DNA of 64,000 nucleotides from Blattamonas nauphoetae (lineage: Eukaryota; Preaxostyla; Oxymonadida). The notes under the pieces are model-generated. The model had not been told where the DNA came from and searched no databases. It worked only from the letters and a program-made list of their open reading frames with translations. This document shows, in pieces, positions 23,501 to 31,400 of this stretch (positions are counted from its first letter, which is position 1; every line of letters begins with the position of its first letter). The stretch is from assembly GCA_033064195.1 (NCBI GenBank), contig JARBJD010000031.1:62001-126000 (forward strand), in the 5' to 3' direction. The translations under genes were made by a program, and so were the position numbers.

Positions 23501-26500
23501 ATGAGTGTCGACAGAAGAGATTCCTGACTGAAGTGTCAAACACGGAAGCCGTGTTGTCCCACATTTCGGGTGAGTTGTGGCCTGGTCTGATGATGAGGAC
23601 ATACGAATTGCAGAAGCGGGGGATGGGAGAAGGTAGAACAAAAGTGGTGTTGTCTGCCACATGTCGGTCTCTGTCTTTCCTTTGTCCAATCCTGAGAAGT
23701 GCTCGAGCAGGGTCGAATCATTGAAGGACCCTGCCCATCGAGCTGGAGTCACTTTTGTTTCAATTCCCGTTGTTTTGATATGAACCAGAGAACCGTTTGG
23801 AGTATTTGTTCGAACACAGTTGGTGAATTTGACAGACTTAACTGAGATTTCGCCCTCTGTCTCAATCTCGATCACAGAGCTGGATTTCATGCTGAGAGAC
23901 ATAAAACTCGTCGAATCGAAAGTGAACGGCTTGTCAGTAGCAGATAAACTGACGACAGGCAACGAATACACAGCGGATGTCTCTGAAGATGAGTTGAAGA
24001 TGCAGTCGTTGATCGAGACGGGACCAGTGCTTGTTCTGATCATCGATTGAATGTGTTCCACACCTCCCTCGCTGATGATGGCAAGATTGTCGAGTGCCAC
24101 GCTTTCACCTGTCGCTGTCAGATCAAACAGGCCGTGTTTGGAGGGAGCGATGTAGTCGATGTTGCTGACGGTCATGACAGCCTTCTCTTCGATTGTGAAG
24201 AGGAACGGTTTTTTAGCTGCAGTTTCATTTGTTTTGACGAGTGTCCGAGTGATGGTTGATGTTTTCTGGTTGGATGTTGTTGTTCCAGTTACTGTGATGT
24301 CTTGTGATGCCACAACAATGTCGTATTCGTGGTAAGTCATGTTCCACAGGTATTTGATGTTCATTGGCATCAGCGTGTTGTTTTTGTACTTTTGTGTGAG
24401 AAACCGAATTCCGTATCTCACCGTTGAACAATAAGACGATGTCCATTTGCAGTTTTCGGTGTCGCTTCCACTGACGCCAGTTGTCGGTTCAACGACAGAC
24501 CCATTGACAGAGATGATGGGGAATGGAACGCTGATGCCAATCTCCTCCTCGTTCGCCAGCTCCCTTCCTTCAATCACCACGTGGTGCTGGTCGCTCAACG
24601 ATCCACCTCTGAACTTGGGGAGGTCCTGAGTTGGGACACTCTCAAACAAGGACTTCTCGACGTACAGATCGTTCCCTTCTGCAGCCCGATTCTTCTCAAA
24701 TCTCGCGTCATCAGAGTTTGTCGTATAGAATGCTATCGGCTGAGAGGAAGTCGATGTGCCTTTGACATAAATCGCCCCTCCTTTCCCAGTCGGATTCTCC
24801 GACGTTCCATCACCCACAGCTACACATGAATGGAATGTCGTTCCGGATTTGGCTGAGGCCACGTGGATTGCTGTGATGTTTCTGCTTCCGTTCAGTTCGA
24901 CATACAGAGCTCCTCCGTTCTTCGCTTCGCACAGCTCGAACATCGGATAATAGATACGGACAGAACCTCCCACAGAGTTCAGGACAGATCCATTGGAGCT
25001 TGTGATGAAGCTGTGGAATTTCATGTCCTTCAAAGTGATAAATCCCCCAGTGTTTTCGATAAGTGAACACCCTGTTTGGCTGTAAGGTCCACTCTTCGAG
25101 ATGGAAACTTCACCGAAGTAGAATGATCCATCTTTGACAACGAAGAGTGGGCGAGTTTGAGACAGAGAAGTCAAATGCAGTGTTCCTTCGCCGAGTGAAA
25201 ATGCTGAAGAGGAATCCTCGACCTTCACAAATGGCATGTCAATGACGTGATTGAGATTGAACTGGCATTGCCAGATGTTCAATGAACCTCCGTTCCGCAG
25301 TCGGAAGAGTGGCTCAGTAGTTTGGGGTGTGCATAAGATCGGAAGAGATCTGATTCGGATCTTCTTGTTGTTAAAGTCGTGTGGGTTCGTCAGATGCCAT
25401 GGGGAACCCGAAACTTGGATTTGGATAGTTGCTCCGGTTCCCTCACATTGATCAAGAATGTCGTTGAAACTCGAGAAATATGAGAGAGGGGTTCCTTGTT
25501 CGATTCGATAGGCGACTGGATGAGGCATTCCTTTTGAACTGAACGAGAGGTCGGGAAAGAACATATTCTTCGGTGTGACTGTTGTCCCACTCTCCTGCCC
25601 GATATGTGGTTTTGTGCTGTTAGATCGACAGTTCGTGTTGATGGAAGGTTGCGTAGTGAATCCTGTCATGAACACATCGTTTCCCTTTCCTCCTGTCTGG
25701 ATGAGTGCGGAGTTGTTGATGAAGATGAGAAGGCTTTGGGTCACTTTGCTTGTACTTGAACCGACAAAGTCACAGCATCCAGCTCGACCAGATGACGAAC
25801 AGTTCGTAAAATCACTTCGATCGATTGCTATGGTGCTCGTTGAGGATGAGTCCATGCATGTCCCTCCAGAACCGCTCTGTCTGACGAGATTGTAGAACCA
25901 GCAGTGATTAAACGAAACTGTCGTAGAACCAGAGAACGACATCACTGCTGTGCTCTTCAGAGTCATCGATGCAAATGTTGAACAGCGAACAGCCGCATTT
26001 CCACCAGTGAAGGAGAAGAGGTATGCATCGTGATTCGTGATGTCTTCCAATTCGACGTGGCTGAGTCTAGTCTGTCCTGCTGTCATTGTGAGGAGTGTGG
26101 TTGAGGGTGTGGCTGGTTTGATGTTCATGGCAGAGAGTGTGATGTTTCCTGTTGATGTTATTCCCCCTGTTGTGAAGGTAGTTGGTTTTGTGTCGTTGGA
26201 AATGAACCCGCGTCCCTGCAATTCAAACGACTTGTCTGTCGTTCGTGATGAATCAGTGAACATGCCAAGTCCCAACTCGATGAGAGTGAAGGCTGCACCG
26301 ACTTTTCCAAATGCGGTATCGATCGTCGAACATGGACTCGCTTCAGAACATTCATTTCCTTTTGCTCCGATTTGAACATGCAAAATCAAGCTGGCAGCGC
26401 CTTTTCCAGCCGATGGCAGAGGGAGGATGATTTCCTGCTGTGGATGGACTCCGTTTTGGAGTGTATTGTCGTAGTACGCGATTCGAGGGAGAGCACTCGT

Positions 26501-28270
26501 TGATGTACAGCCAATTGTATTGGCAGTGGAGACTGCATTGGCGGTGTTTGTTCTGATCTGAATGTCATTCCCTCGATATGATGCGAGATTGTTCAGATTG
26601 TCTGTCTGATTCGCAGTGTTGTTGATGAAAGCACAGTCCTCGTGATAGCTGTGATAAGGCCAATACAGTTTGATCGCTCCTCCAAGCTTCCCAGCACTGC
26701 AGTCTTTGAAAATACAACGAAAGCATTTGTGATGGGCTGTGTAGAGAGTGAGGCTTCCTCCTTCATTGGCGGCCTTGTTCGCCTCGAAGAGAGTGTCAAA
26801 AATGTGGATGAGATGGACGCCGTTGTGGTACGCCACAGCTCCACCGCTGCCCGACGTGCTCTGTCTGAGGAACCGGCAGTGTGCAATTTGGACATAGGTT
26901 GTTGCTTCTATGTTTCGGATGGCTCTGGTGTTGGAGTAGACATCTTCAGCAGGAGTGGTGAAGAGGCAGTTGATGACATTCAATTGCAGAGGACGGACTG
27001 TTTTGATTTGAGTTTCATCGTTTGGAGTGTTGTCATTCTGACTATATGTGAAGTTTGACGAGATAAGTGTAATCTTTGGGAAAGTGCCAGTTATGGCTTC
27101 AACATTCACAGAAGTTGCACGAGTTGCACCAACTTTGGATGTGAATGAACATCCGTTAATTTCCAAGGTTCCCGTGAAATTTGAAAAATAGATAAGGGAT
27201 GTTTCCTGAGTTGGTGTATTCGTGGTGAGGTTGCAGAGACTAAATAGAAAAGATCCGCTTTGTGCGTTGAATGCATATCGATCTGTTGGACCTGTAATGG
27301 TCTTATTCTCATTTATGGTTGTCAGCTCATTGTTGACGTTCAAACAATTGACAATGCTTGTGTTGAGGCAAAGCGCTGACGAACTATGGTCAATTCGCGA
27401 AATAGCAGTTCCATACAGTGCGTTATCCACGGAGGAGAAATGGCATTGAGCCAGTTTCTGCTTGGTGACAATTTGCGACTGTCTGGTTGTTTGAGATGGA
27501 CTTGATGTCAGATTGAGGAGTTCGCAAGAGAGAAGTGAAGCCGATAACGATAAATGAGACTGATGTGATGATGTGGATGAGGCAAGCCCGTTTGATCCCA
27601 CAACTTCAGATGACATGAGTGTCAACGATGAAATGACGACGTCTGCGGAAAGTGAGGACGACTTTGGAAAATCAATCTCAGAAAAGGATCCGATAAGTGG
27701 GTATGTGCGGTTGACAGTGCAAGCAACCAGTGTGAGAGTGGAATATGATTGAGGCGACGAGGTTGTAAGAACGAATGGTGAATGATCTGCTTCTTGAAGG
27801 AAAATGACGCTTTCCGCAGTGATATCTGCCTCTTGGATGACGGCAAAGCGGGGGAGTGATTCCTTACTCGTTCCAAGATGATGGTTCATTGACCGTGGTT
27901 CCCGAAGGCTGGCTGTGAATGAGGTGAAGTGCAGAGTGGAATTCTGAATGATAAAAATGGATTTCCACATAGATGGTTGACGAGGTTGGCCATTCATATT
28001 TACAGCTTCTCCTGGGTTTGGTAAGTCTTCCGAGGCGAATGATATGGTGACCTTTGTGCTCCCGATGATGGAAAAAGGCTCGGCAAATATCCGAATGTCA
28101 TGCCCAGAATAGAGTCCATCTCCGAGGAGAAGCTTGCTGCTTTCATTCTCGGTATTTCGAGATGCTCGCTCGAAAATGGTTGTGAGTGGTATGTGTGATG
28201 AGTCAATGGAATGAGGAAGTGTTTGAAATGAAGAAAATAAATATAAAAGAAAGGGGAGGACCCAATACAT
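14558..28270 (-). CDS. Giant beta-helix transmembrane protein with pseudokinase tail
   Basis: A single exon encodes 4,570 residues. Order: signal peptide (about 1-22, MYWVLPFLLYLFSSF); a very long Ser/Thr/Asn-rich ectodomain of parallel beta-helix repeats with recurring GGA[LI] motifs as in pectate-lyase-like or Pmp-type proteins; one membrane span at about 4240-4265 followed by RRRKQKNK; and a cytoplasmic kinase-like domain at about 4370-4550. Ten CG-x5-PC-like headers divide the ectodomain (near residues 645, 1277, 1570, 1827, 2142, 2518, 2873, 3153, 3543 and 3825). The kinase C-lobe is recognisable (WESPEV, SLGLILWEI, LAYEPSERPTLKELD), but the HRDLKPxN region reads FARLSPYMI, DFG is absent, and the F-helix Asp is Ser. 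This suggests a receptor-like pseudokinase. It is probably a surface protein; the ligand is unknown. It starts at the first ATG facing the divergent neighbour. Confidence 0.85.
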   Translation of the reverse strand: MYWVLPFLLYLFSSFQTLPHSIDSSHIPLTTIFERASRNTENESSKLLLGDGLYSGHDIRIFAEPFSIIGSTKVTISFASEDLPNPGEAVNMNGQPRQPSMWKSIFIIQNSTLHFTSFTASLREPRSMNHHLGTSKESLPRFAVIQEADITAESVIFLQEADHSPFVLTTSSPQSYSTLTLVACTVNRTYPLIGSFSEIDFPKSSSLSADVVISSLTLMSSEVVGSNGLASSTSSHQSHLSLSASLLSCELLNLTSSPSQTTRQSQIVTKQKLAQCHFSSVDNALYGTAISRIDHSSSALCLNTSIVNCLNVNNELTTINENKTITGPTDRYAFNAQSGSFLFSLCNLTTNTPTQETSLIYFSNFTGTLEINGCSFTSKVGATRATSVNVEAITGTFPKITLISSNFTYSQNDNTPNDETQIKTVRPLQLNVINCLFTTPAEDVYSNTRAIRNIEATTYVQIAHCRFLRQSTSGSGGAVAYHNGVHLIHIFDTLFEANKAANEGGSLTLYTAHHKCFRCIFKDCSAGKLGGAIKLYWPYHSYHEDCAFINNTANQTDNLNNLASYRGNDIQIRTNTANAVSTANTIGCTSTSALPRIAYYDNTLQNGVHPQQEIILPLPSAGKGAASLILHVQIGAKGNECSEASPCSTIDTAFGKVGAAFTLIELGLGMFTDSSRTTDKSFELQGRGFISNDTKPTTFTTGGITSTGNITLSAMNIKPATPSTTLLTMTAGQTRLSHVELEDITNHDAYLFSFTGGNAAVRCSTFASMTLKSTAVMSFSGSTTVSFNHCWFYNLVRQSGSGGTCMDSSSTSTIAIDRSDFTNCSSSGRAGCCDFVGSSTSKVTQSLLIFINNSALIQTGGKGNDVFMTGFTTQPSINTNCRSNSTKPHIGQESGTTVTPKNMFFPDLSFSSKGMPHPVAYRIEQGTPLSYFSSFNDILDQCEGTGATIQIQVSGSPWHLTNPHDFNNKKIRIRSLPILCTPQTTEPLFRLRNGGSLNIWQCQFNLNHVIDMPFVKVEDSSSAFSLGEGTLHLTSLSQTRPLFVVKDGSFYFGEVSISKSGPYSQTGCSLIENTGGFITLKDMKFHSFITSSNGSVLNSVGGSVRIYYPMFELCEAKNGGALYVELNGSRNITAIHVASAKSGTTFHSCVAVGDGTSENPTGKGGAIYVKGTSTSSQPIAFYTTNSDDARFEKNRAAEGNDLYVEKSLFESVPTQDLPKFRGGSLSDQHHVVIEGRELANEEEIGISVPFPIISVNGSVVEPTTGVSGSDTENCKWTSSYCSTVRYGIRFLTQKYKNNTLMPMNIKYLWNMTYHEYDIVVASQDITVTGTTTSNQKTSTITRTLVKTNETAAKKPFLFTIEEKAVMTVSNIDYIAPSKHGLFDLTATGESVALDNLAIISEGGVEHIQSMIRTSTGPVSINDCIFNSSSETSAVYSLPVVSLSATDKPFTFDSTSFMSLSMKSSSVIEIETEGEISVKSVKFTNCVRTNTPNGSLVHIKTTGIETKVTPARWAGSFNDSTLLEHFSGLDKGKTETDMWQTTPLLFYLLPSPASAIRMSSSSDQATTHPKCGTTRLPCLTLQSGISSVDTHLQSVLEMATDGSIVESVARTSSLEIKSTSSTKRTITLNDAASFVMNGASKVLLFNTIQFLVDSSCTSPTLFVVQLGTVSLKTCLIGSDSKVSLPATTTKVFEVHNGATLALEASTLQRLSFGSEEAGTLVHLCTGSTFIRDNDSVFSEIESKGKGTIIYVEASSLSTVAGNTSFAPFKSQLPLPTGRLFTTSEKAQFFGKEGSNEWSLLYYWYPHTVSHLTLDVKEDGQDHVNCGISQLPCQTLVHGWSKLKVSGTTLQLSRSDTINTTLTTKFSVLTLTTGSIMSNADQSIFVGTEGSLVVSTNDHTLILQNQKFILESPRSTSAFSISAGSLTINSCFFGEQGTVTTFEASTLIAQSGGNLKLTSCSFTDIVSTGNGSVLNALVPAGKSLIVVDGSVSGCSTTGNGGALHVTLHETGRFEMTGTTGMSFSNCEALVDSSKPENTTGLGQAVHILVKDTASVFTLSKVLFSSTSQPAAEPFLFVQAPSLASSITSTSMAFLSAPFSESDLAKYEGFEDTNLTVRHPLVLFLLDVATGYLKSTGNDSLRCGLDLSPCQTVTRLTSRLLEDSTATGVPQFKILIVDSGLFNSSLVIGQYSLDVEKSAHTASLHMNNGHFSIPSTSTSGLLSVKSLELKWNATPTKILDLAGGQASIDSCSIACTPTTDTFSSATLFSVTDGVLTITSLSLDMQEKKVSSVVALNGGAVVLSDCTFEKGKLQASLIDGTGSITLPAGTFTSLVDSSDTQAHAISSIVTSDQTVSIGSSSMTTSFTSCSSSGNGGALHVKVSGTGSLSVTHTSFSLCSSSENGGAVSLDLSSMGSNQFTFTSVGFGSLGANSNGLSKKGQNVFVVLAQAQIPSLLTSDKWTGSYLSSPANSVAFTESEKNLIAFSAQSDTRWSLLHVLFAYASGDVFVDSSNGESNAICGQSVLPCSSLSQGYSNLVGSSVKVRSSIDLDNSITSKAGSTSIASNDASIRSVSVLSGKGITISTGTVTFSSLKFILTASGIASPVWTVNGGVLNVGSTVTITNPLSSAEHVSNVILVSSGTLSVTSLVLDFTTKLSLKGSSLISQSGGIITWNNVSTSSVSSVLDGSASGTTIHSSIGSGSSLTIGSSSTTTSFTSCSSSGNGGALHVKVSGTGSLSVTHTSFSLCSSSENGGAIFVDLSSLTASQIATSQPTLSHLSFGVVTQPNNLNQCGSTQFGRDVFVSMGIHNLDSVNLPNWSGSYFTRASGNTTVFDTFERDSIVLENENEHASILYLVNKCEGSELSVKTGGVDHSRCGHVLLPCSSLPHSYSVAKGVTETVVVGSALPLSKTITTIEKSTIIRSEDLSTQTITVDVSCGFILAKGTLQFSSLALISSGSQSRVLSLITVSESATLSINSCAVSGFVSSTSGSIISGTIKSTLSISKTNFTSCSSSQNGGVLSIALADASGKIALNEVLFTSCDCAIEKVGRCVYLSKPTFGSGDVVMKALTFQTSVQTDSHEVYISGASLISLNTHDSWQSTIPPELSLDTESMEEVWGSDTGIEHGNGPFSYFLYPHLTGNVAVNTLFWDHIHCGSNYLPCASLERGVLSLKEQSKVVLLKTAVPLKTSITPLQASQTIDGDSSLQIVTVSLLGQFSLPNSRELRLKSLQFVFSSTEAPTQSLLKVDGGSLTVSSCRFGSADSTIPTTLCTVSNGLISFDDLCSIQTNSVARSKPLFVLSGGQTQLASTTLPISTLTSTASEFDISQSAILILKSLTLNFQTQSVTSFVRLNQGTVELTDSVISNGTMLSSFIQGNGNVSISGTTFSNLSVSQSSNSGIHPIKLTIDSQQTVTIGCSGKDTSFTSCSSNSDGGALNLKVNRGTLSLIAVSFVSCSSTGKGGAIFLDTPSAPTIQMSSCYFASNKAADVNDVFADDGWRSILSNDTIVDCFSDSNFHHLVIGNKPDNDLIPLSVLGVDTSSQDSEDCRLPLISCRTVSKSLSFCVQKEKDDVTLASRIIEMEEGEYQEAVLEVNDKRVTIRGKAKKTVTLSSAPSSNSLVVVTSGSATLRSLTLKSKNPSSAVSFLQLGTGSLLLDTVLFDGKGASLASPLIESTHAGSLSLIMAIVKNITFADHPLIQANCSVFVSNSLFEEIERQSGQGSVLEAILCQTYGVTMEHTIFEACSVAGNEDWIVLSGQNGATFKPNSWTGTFSLTHNWDTVRVIEEADAWEYLETYNPYSLVYSFYPRPSNTSIIVSTTPSTQDHPLCGSTELPCHSIESGVGLSGIRVVNIKTSATISSAFTMNGDPLTIAPLKLSATLKFASIGQIVNNAFDEPDALAINSLTLDMSDSQLTSENGAISIECGAVDLQNTTFSSSTPLKCMLVKVTGGWVTFNRISFSISTFVHPTPLVFSKPVSVVFTDVSFSSNIMSTLISLSETEFTMRSSSFETPNVDEAHTDLCEWESGLITLTDCQSHIYSTSFTSLEQGALLISGGNLTLHSVKFEDNSALNATFPSVHHNIQCTDNARITQKAADSNNEDASLWISVDSTGCTVFDGTKEIQAPFFIPTLKSGLSTKKSTKTSVSFNVSIVGEKMIPCGLSLEVFSVAPTRKNAQESVDLPISSLNFSKWTETVIQLNLSSSTLSALPVASAWHGRLVYGNGQYTDSFVIKQSTSDERKSQLRQAMKTILPIILGVIGVLFLLFLLIAIFICRRRKQKNKTKEKLLSTELDQYQFDEIKFEEPVWQNDGSTVFNEFDHHKSEDPTQSKTKVAKGDLFGNPDLDHEEIPTAEVIALNCGPHLVETETKRLDTLYNRLHGSNKMTLKSEPTLKHVIRGLQGLQHINPQADIFARLSPYMITVSDSGEIQIITPGKGRSTQDLISYTAKVLDEKPHEGKRWESPEVAEGKTPINLEKASVFSLGLILWEIETGNIPFSELDAINASRQIVAGSHPKMEAVVTKSVAELITTCLAYEPSERPTLKELDAALGVLPTTVAPHTEANQEHPQLLELPPPPQ
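20019..20150 (-). repeat. Exact 132-nt internal cassette, copy 1
   Basis: Identical to 21066-21197. The offset is 1,047 nt (349 codons), so the reading frame is kept. It encodes the beta-helix stretch containing SFTSCSSSGNGGAL and SFSLCSSSENGGA. Confidence 0.85.
21066..21197 (-). repeat. Exact 132-nt internal cassette, copy 2
   Basis: Second copy of the cassette at 20019-20150. The flanking module sequence is much more diverged, which suggests recent gene conversion or local duplication within the ectodomain. Confidence 0.85.
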
Positions 28271-28467
28271 GTCTGGATCCTTTCACGACCAGAGGAGAAT
28301 TGACGACGATCCTGCCCATATCTACTCAAATCATTGGCAAACAAGAGACTCAATTGAAAAATACGGTCGTGTAAAATTAAACCAAGTGAATAGAGTTCAA
28401 AGAGATCTGTCCGAGAGACAATGAACTTGAAGGACAAAATGGGGTATCGTTCGATCGAAAATAAACA
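28271..28467. promoter_or_regulatory. 197-bp divergent promoter region between giant genes
   Basis: The two giant genes start back to back, so both promoters and 5' untranslated regions must fit in this AT-rich interval or overlap coding sequence. No TATA-like or initiator motif could be assigned with confidence. Confidence 0.5.
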
Positions 28468-31400
28468 ATGCTATGCACACTGTTCCTTATTATTTCTCCT
28501 CTGTCCTATTGTGTCCATTCAACATCATTTCTCAAATCTCCTCTTCTGTCATTCGCAAATATAGTCAACAATGATCAGAACGAACGAAACACCCTTAAAA
28601 TCGACCATTCACAAAGAATAATGCTCCCAAACAGCACTCTCTTTGCCTCAAACTTTGATATTTCATCCACAACTCTTGTCTTAATTGGACATTCCACAGT
28701 CGTGATTCCATCTGTCCAAAATCCGACAATAGATCCGTCTCCTTCAACACAGACTGTCAATCCCATGCTCTCCATCCGTAATTCCACACTTTCTGTCCAT
28801 TATTTATCTTTCAATTGTAGCTGGCCTGGAACGAAGGTCTGTGACGTGGAATCTTCATCACTCGAACTCTCTGGGTGTACTCTCACGTCAAATTCGCAAT
28901 ATTCGCCATTAAGTGTCACAAAAAGCATTCTCCCGTATGGATCATCCATTTCGTTCATTCGCTGTTCTCACACGTCATACTTAACCAACGCACTTCCTCC
29001 CCTTGTCCATCTCTGTCCATTTGTGACAAATCCGCCATCAACAACTCAAATTCCGACTCTTTCTCCGAATCCAGATGTTATTCAAGACCATTCTGTGATT
29101 GTTCGCGTGTCTGGCTTCAAACTTCTCTCCAATCAACTTCATCTCGCCACCGGCCCGATCATCGACTCCCCAAGCCTAAATCACCCAAACCCCCCGTTTT
29201 TTACGAAAGTTGAGTCTTCTCTTACACACTCTGTGATCTACAATACAACTAGCTCCAAAATCACCGAAACACAGAAACCCTCTCCACACTTCGTCCAAAA
29301 CATCATCTCGTCGGCAGTTTCATCAAGCACAAACCATCTCTATGGAACTGCCTGTTTCGACATGAATGCGGGAGGAGGACTTCTCTGCAGCAACACCACT
29401 TTCAATCATATCGTCACGAACAATGAATTTCAGAACTACAGTTTTCTGCACTTCAAGGAACAGATGTCCTTCCCAACAGACAAAATTGTTTCCTTCTACT
29501 GCTGTTCTTTCAAGCGATGTTTTTCATCCTCAGCTGGTGGTGCCATCTTCGCTTCGAATCAGACCCACTTTGAAATTCACCACTCTTCGTTCTCGGAATG
29601 TTCCTCGCTCTCGACAGGAGGCGCTGTCAACTTCCATTCGAACTCCGGAATGGATTCCGGTGTCTACCTGGGCGCAACAGTGTTTGCCAGATGTTCAGCC
29701 AATTTCCAAGGAGGGTCTCTCTTTGTGATGAATACAACTCTCTTCAGATTCGATCTCTGCTCCATCAGAAACTCGACGAGCAGAGGAGACAGTTTTGGAG
29801 GCGGTGCCCTCTCTCTGCGCGCACTCCAATATGACATTGGCATTTACCGGTCTGCCTTTGAACAGAGCTCTACAAATGGAACCACAGGAAGCGGAGGAGC
29901 GCTCCAAATCCATTATCCACCCACCGGATACATCACCCTTCTCGACCTCATATTTCGAGAGAACTGGGCAGGTGGAAGAGGAAACGATGTCTTCTTTGCC
30001 TTTCCGAAGGATGTTTGCGAATCCATCATCTTTCAGTTTGACTACTCGGACTCCACATCCAAAGAGCCGCAAGTGGTCTTTAGTGATTCACCCTCTCTCC
30101 CACTCCCTTTTCCCTCACATAAATCAGAAGTCCTTTCATTCAAAGGTGTCAGAGAGCAAGGCGGCTATCGCGTGAATTTCACGCTGAATCTCTCGACTCC
30201 GATTTCCAATCTCCCAATTCTCGTCGTCATCAGCAACGACATCACACCGTCACAAGCAGCAATCACAGGAGAACGCCTCCTCCTCTTCGATTATGTCGAC
30301 GACAATGTTGCAGAAGGTACCTTTTCAGTTGGAGACGAAGGGCTCCTCGTGGAGCCTCTCTCGGACTACGCCATCCTCTCAGTCTCCATCCGGGACCAGC
30401 ATGTTACCACCTTCGCCACTCTCAACATGTCAGACCCGGATCCAGTCCCACAGTTGATTTCAATATCTGTGGGGTTCATCGATGAGGCCCAATCCAAGCT
30501 CACACTCTACGTGCTGGGAGAGTTATTGCCCGACGGAGACTACACCATTGAGCTCCACGATGAGATGGCAGATCTGATCGTCGCCTTCTCAGTATTCATC
30601 AGCGGCCAAAATGGAAAAGCTGAAGTCCTCATCGGCGAAGTACTGAAGTTTGAAACAGTCTACAGCGTTTTCAACGTGAGGTGCGGCGAGATGTATTATG
30701 CATTCTCATCGAACCTCCGATTTACCACTCCGGCCAGGAAGGATTATGTACTGCACTTTCAGTGGACCCACATGTCTGATGACGGTACTCTGACAATCCA
30801 AATTGAAGCTTCGGCAGAAATCACAAGTGCGAACAGAGTCGTCATCGAGGATAGCGAAGGCGTCCAGTACGAATCAAAATCACTGACCATAAATGGCCAC
30901 ACGTGCGAAGTCATGTTCCTCACAGACGCCGTCGGGAGTAGCTCTCATCTCCGTCAGGGTTATGTGTATTACTTTGTCTGTTTGGAAACAGACACTGGGA
31001 CCCTTCTCGGAAATACGCGACATCAGATTACAGTTCCGTCAAATGTTGTCTCTCCGTTCAGTGTCGAAGCCACCTACAACCGCACCCTGTTCGAGATCAC
31101 TCTCAAGTTCACTGGCAGCCTCCCAACAACTGGCACCCGACTTGCCACCCTTTCGACGTACGAAACTTTCAACGTCGATTTCCAGCCTGGTTGGGGCGTA
31201 GCAATCCTGAGACCCAACGAATCTGCAAACAGCTGGTTTCTGTTTGACAGATACTACTCTGTCGACTATCTGGGGGACCTCGTTGGAAGCCCTCCTGCAA
31301 ACGCCTTCATCGTTCAAGATGGACCATTCATCGACTATGTCAGTGCGTCTTTGGAGTCATCGCAGACAGAGATCTCGTTCAAGGCATCTGGGTCGAATCT

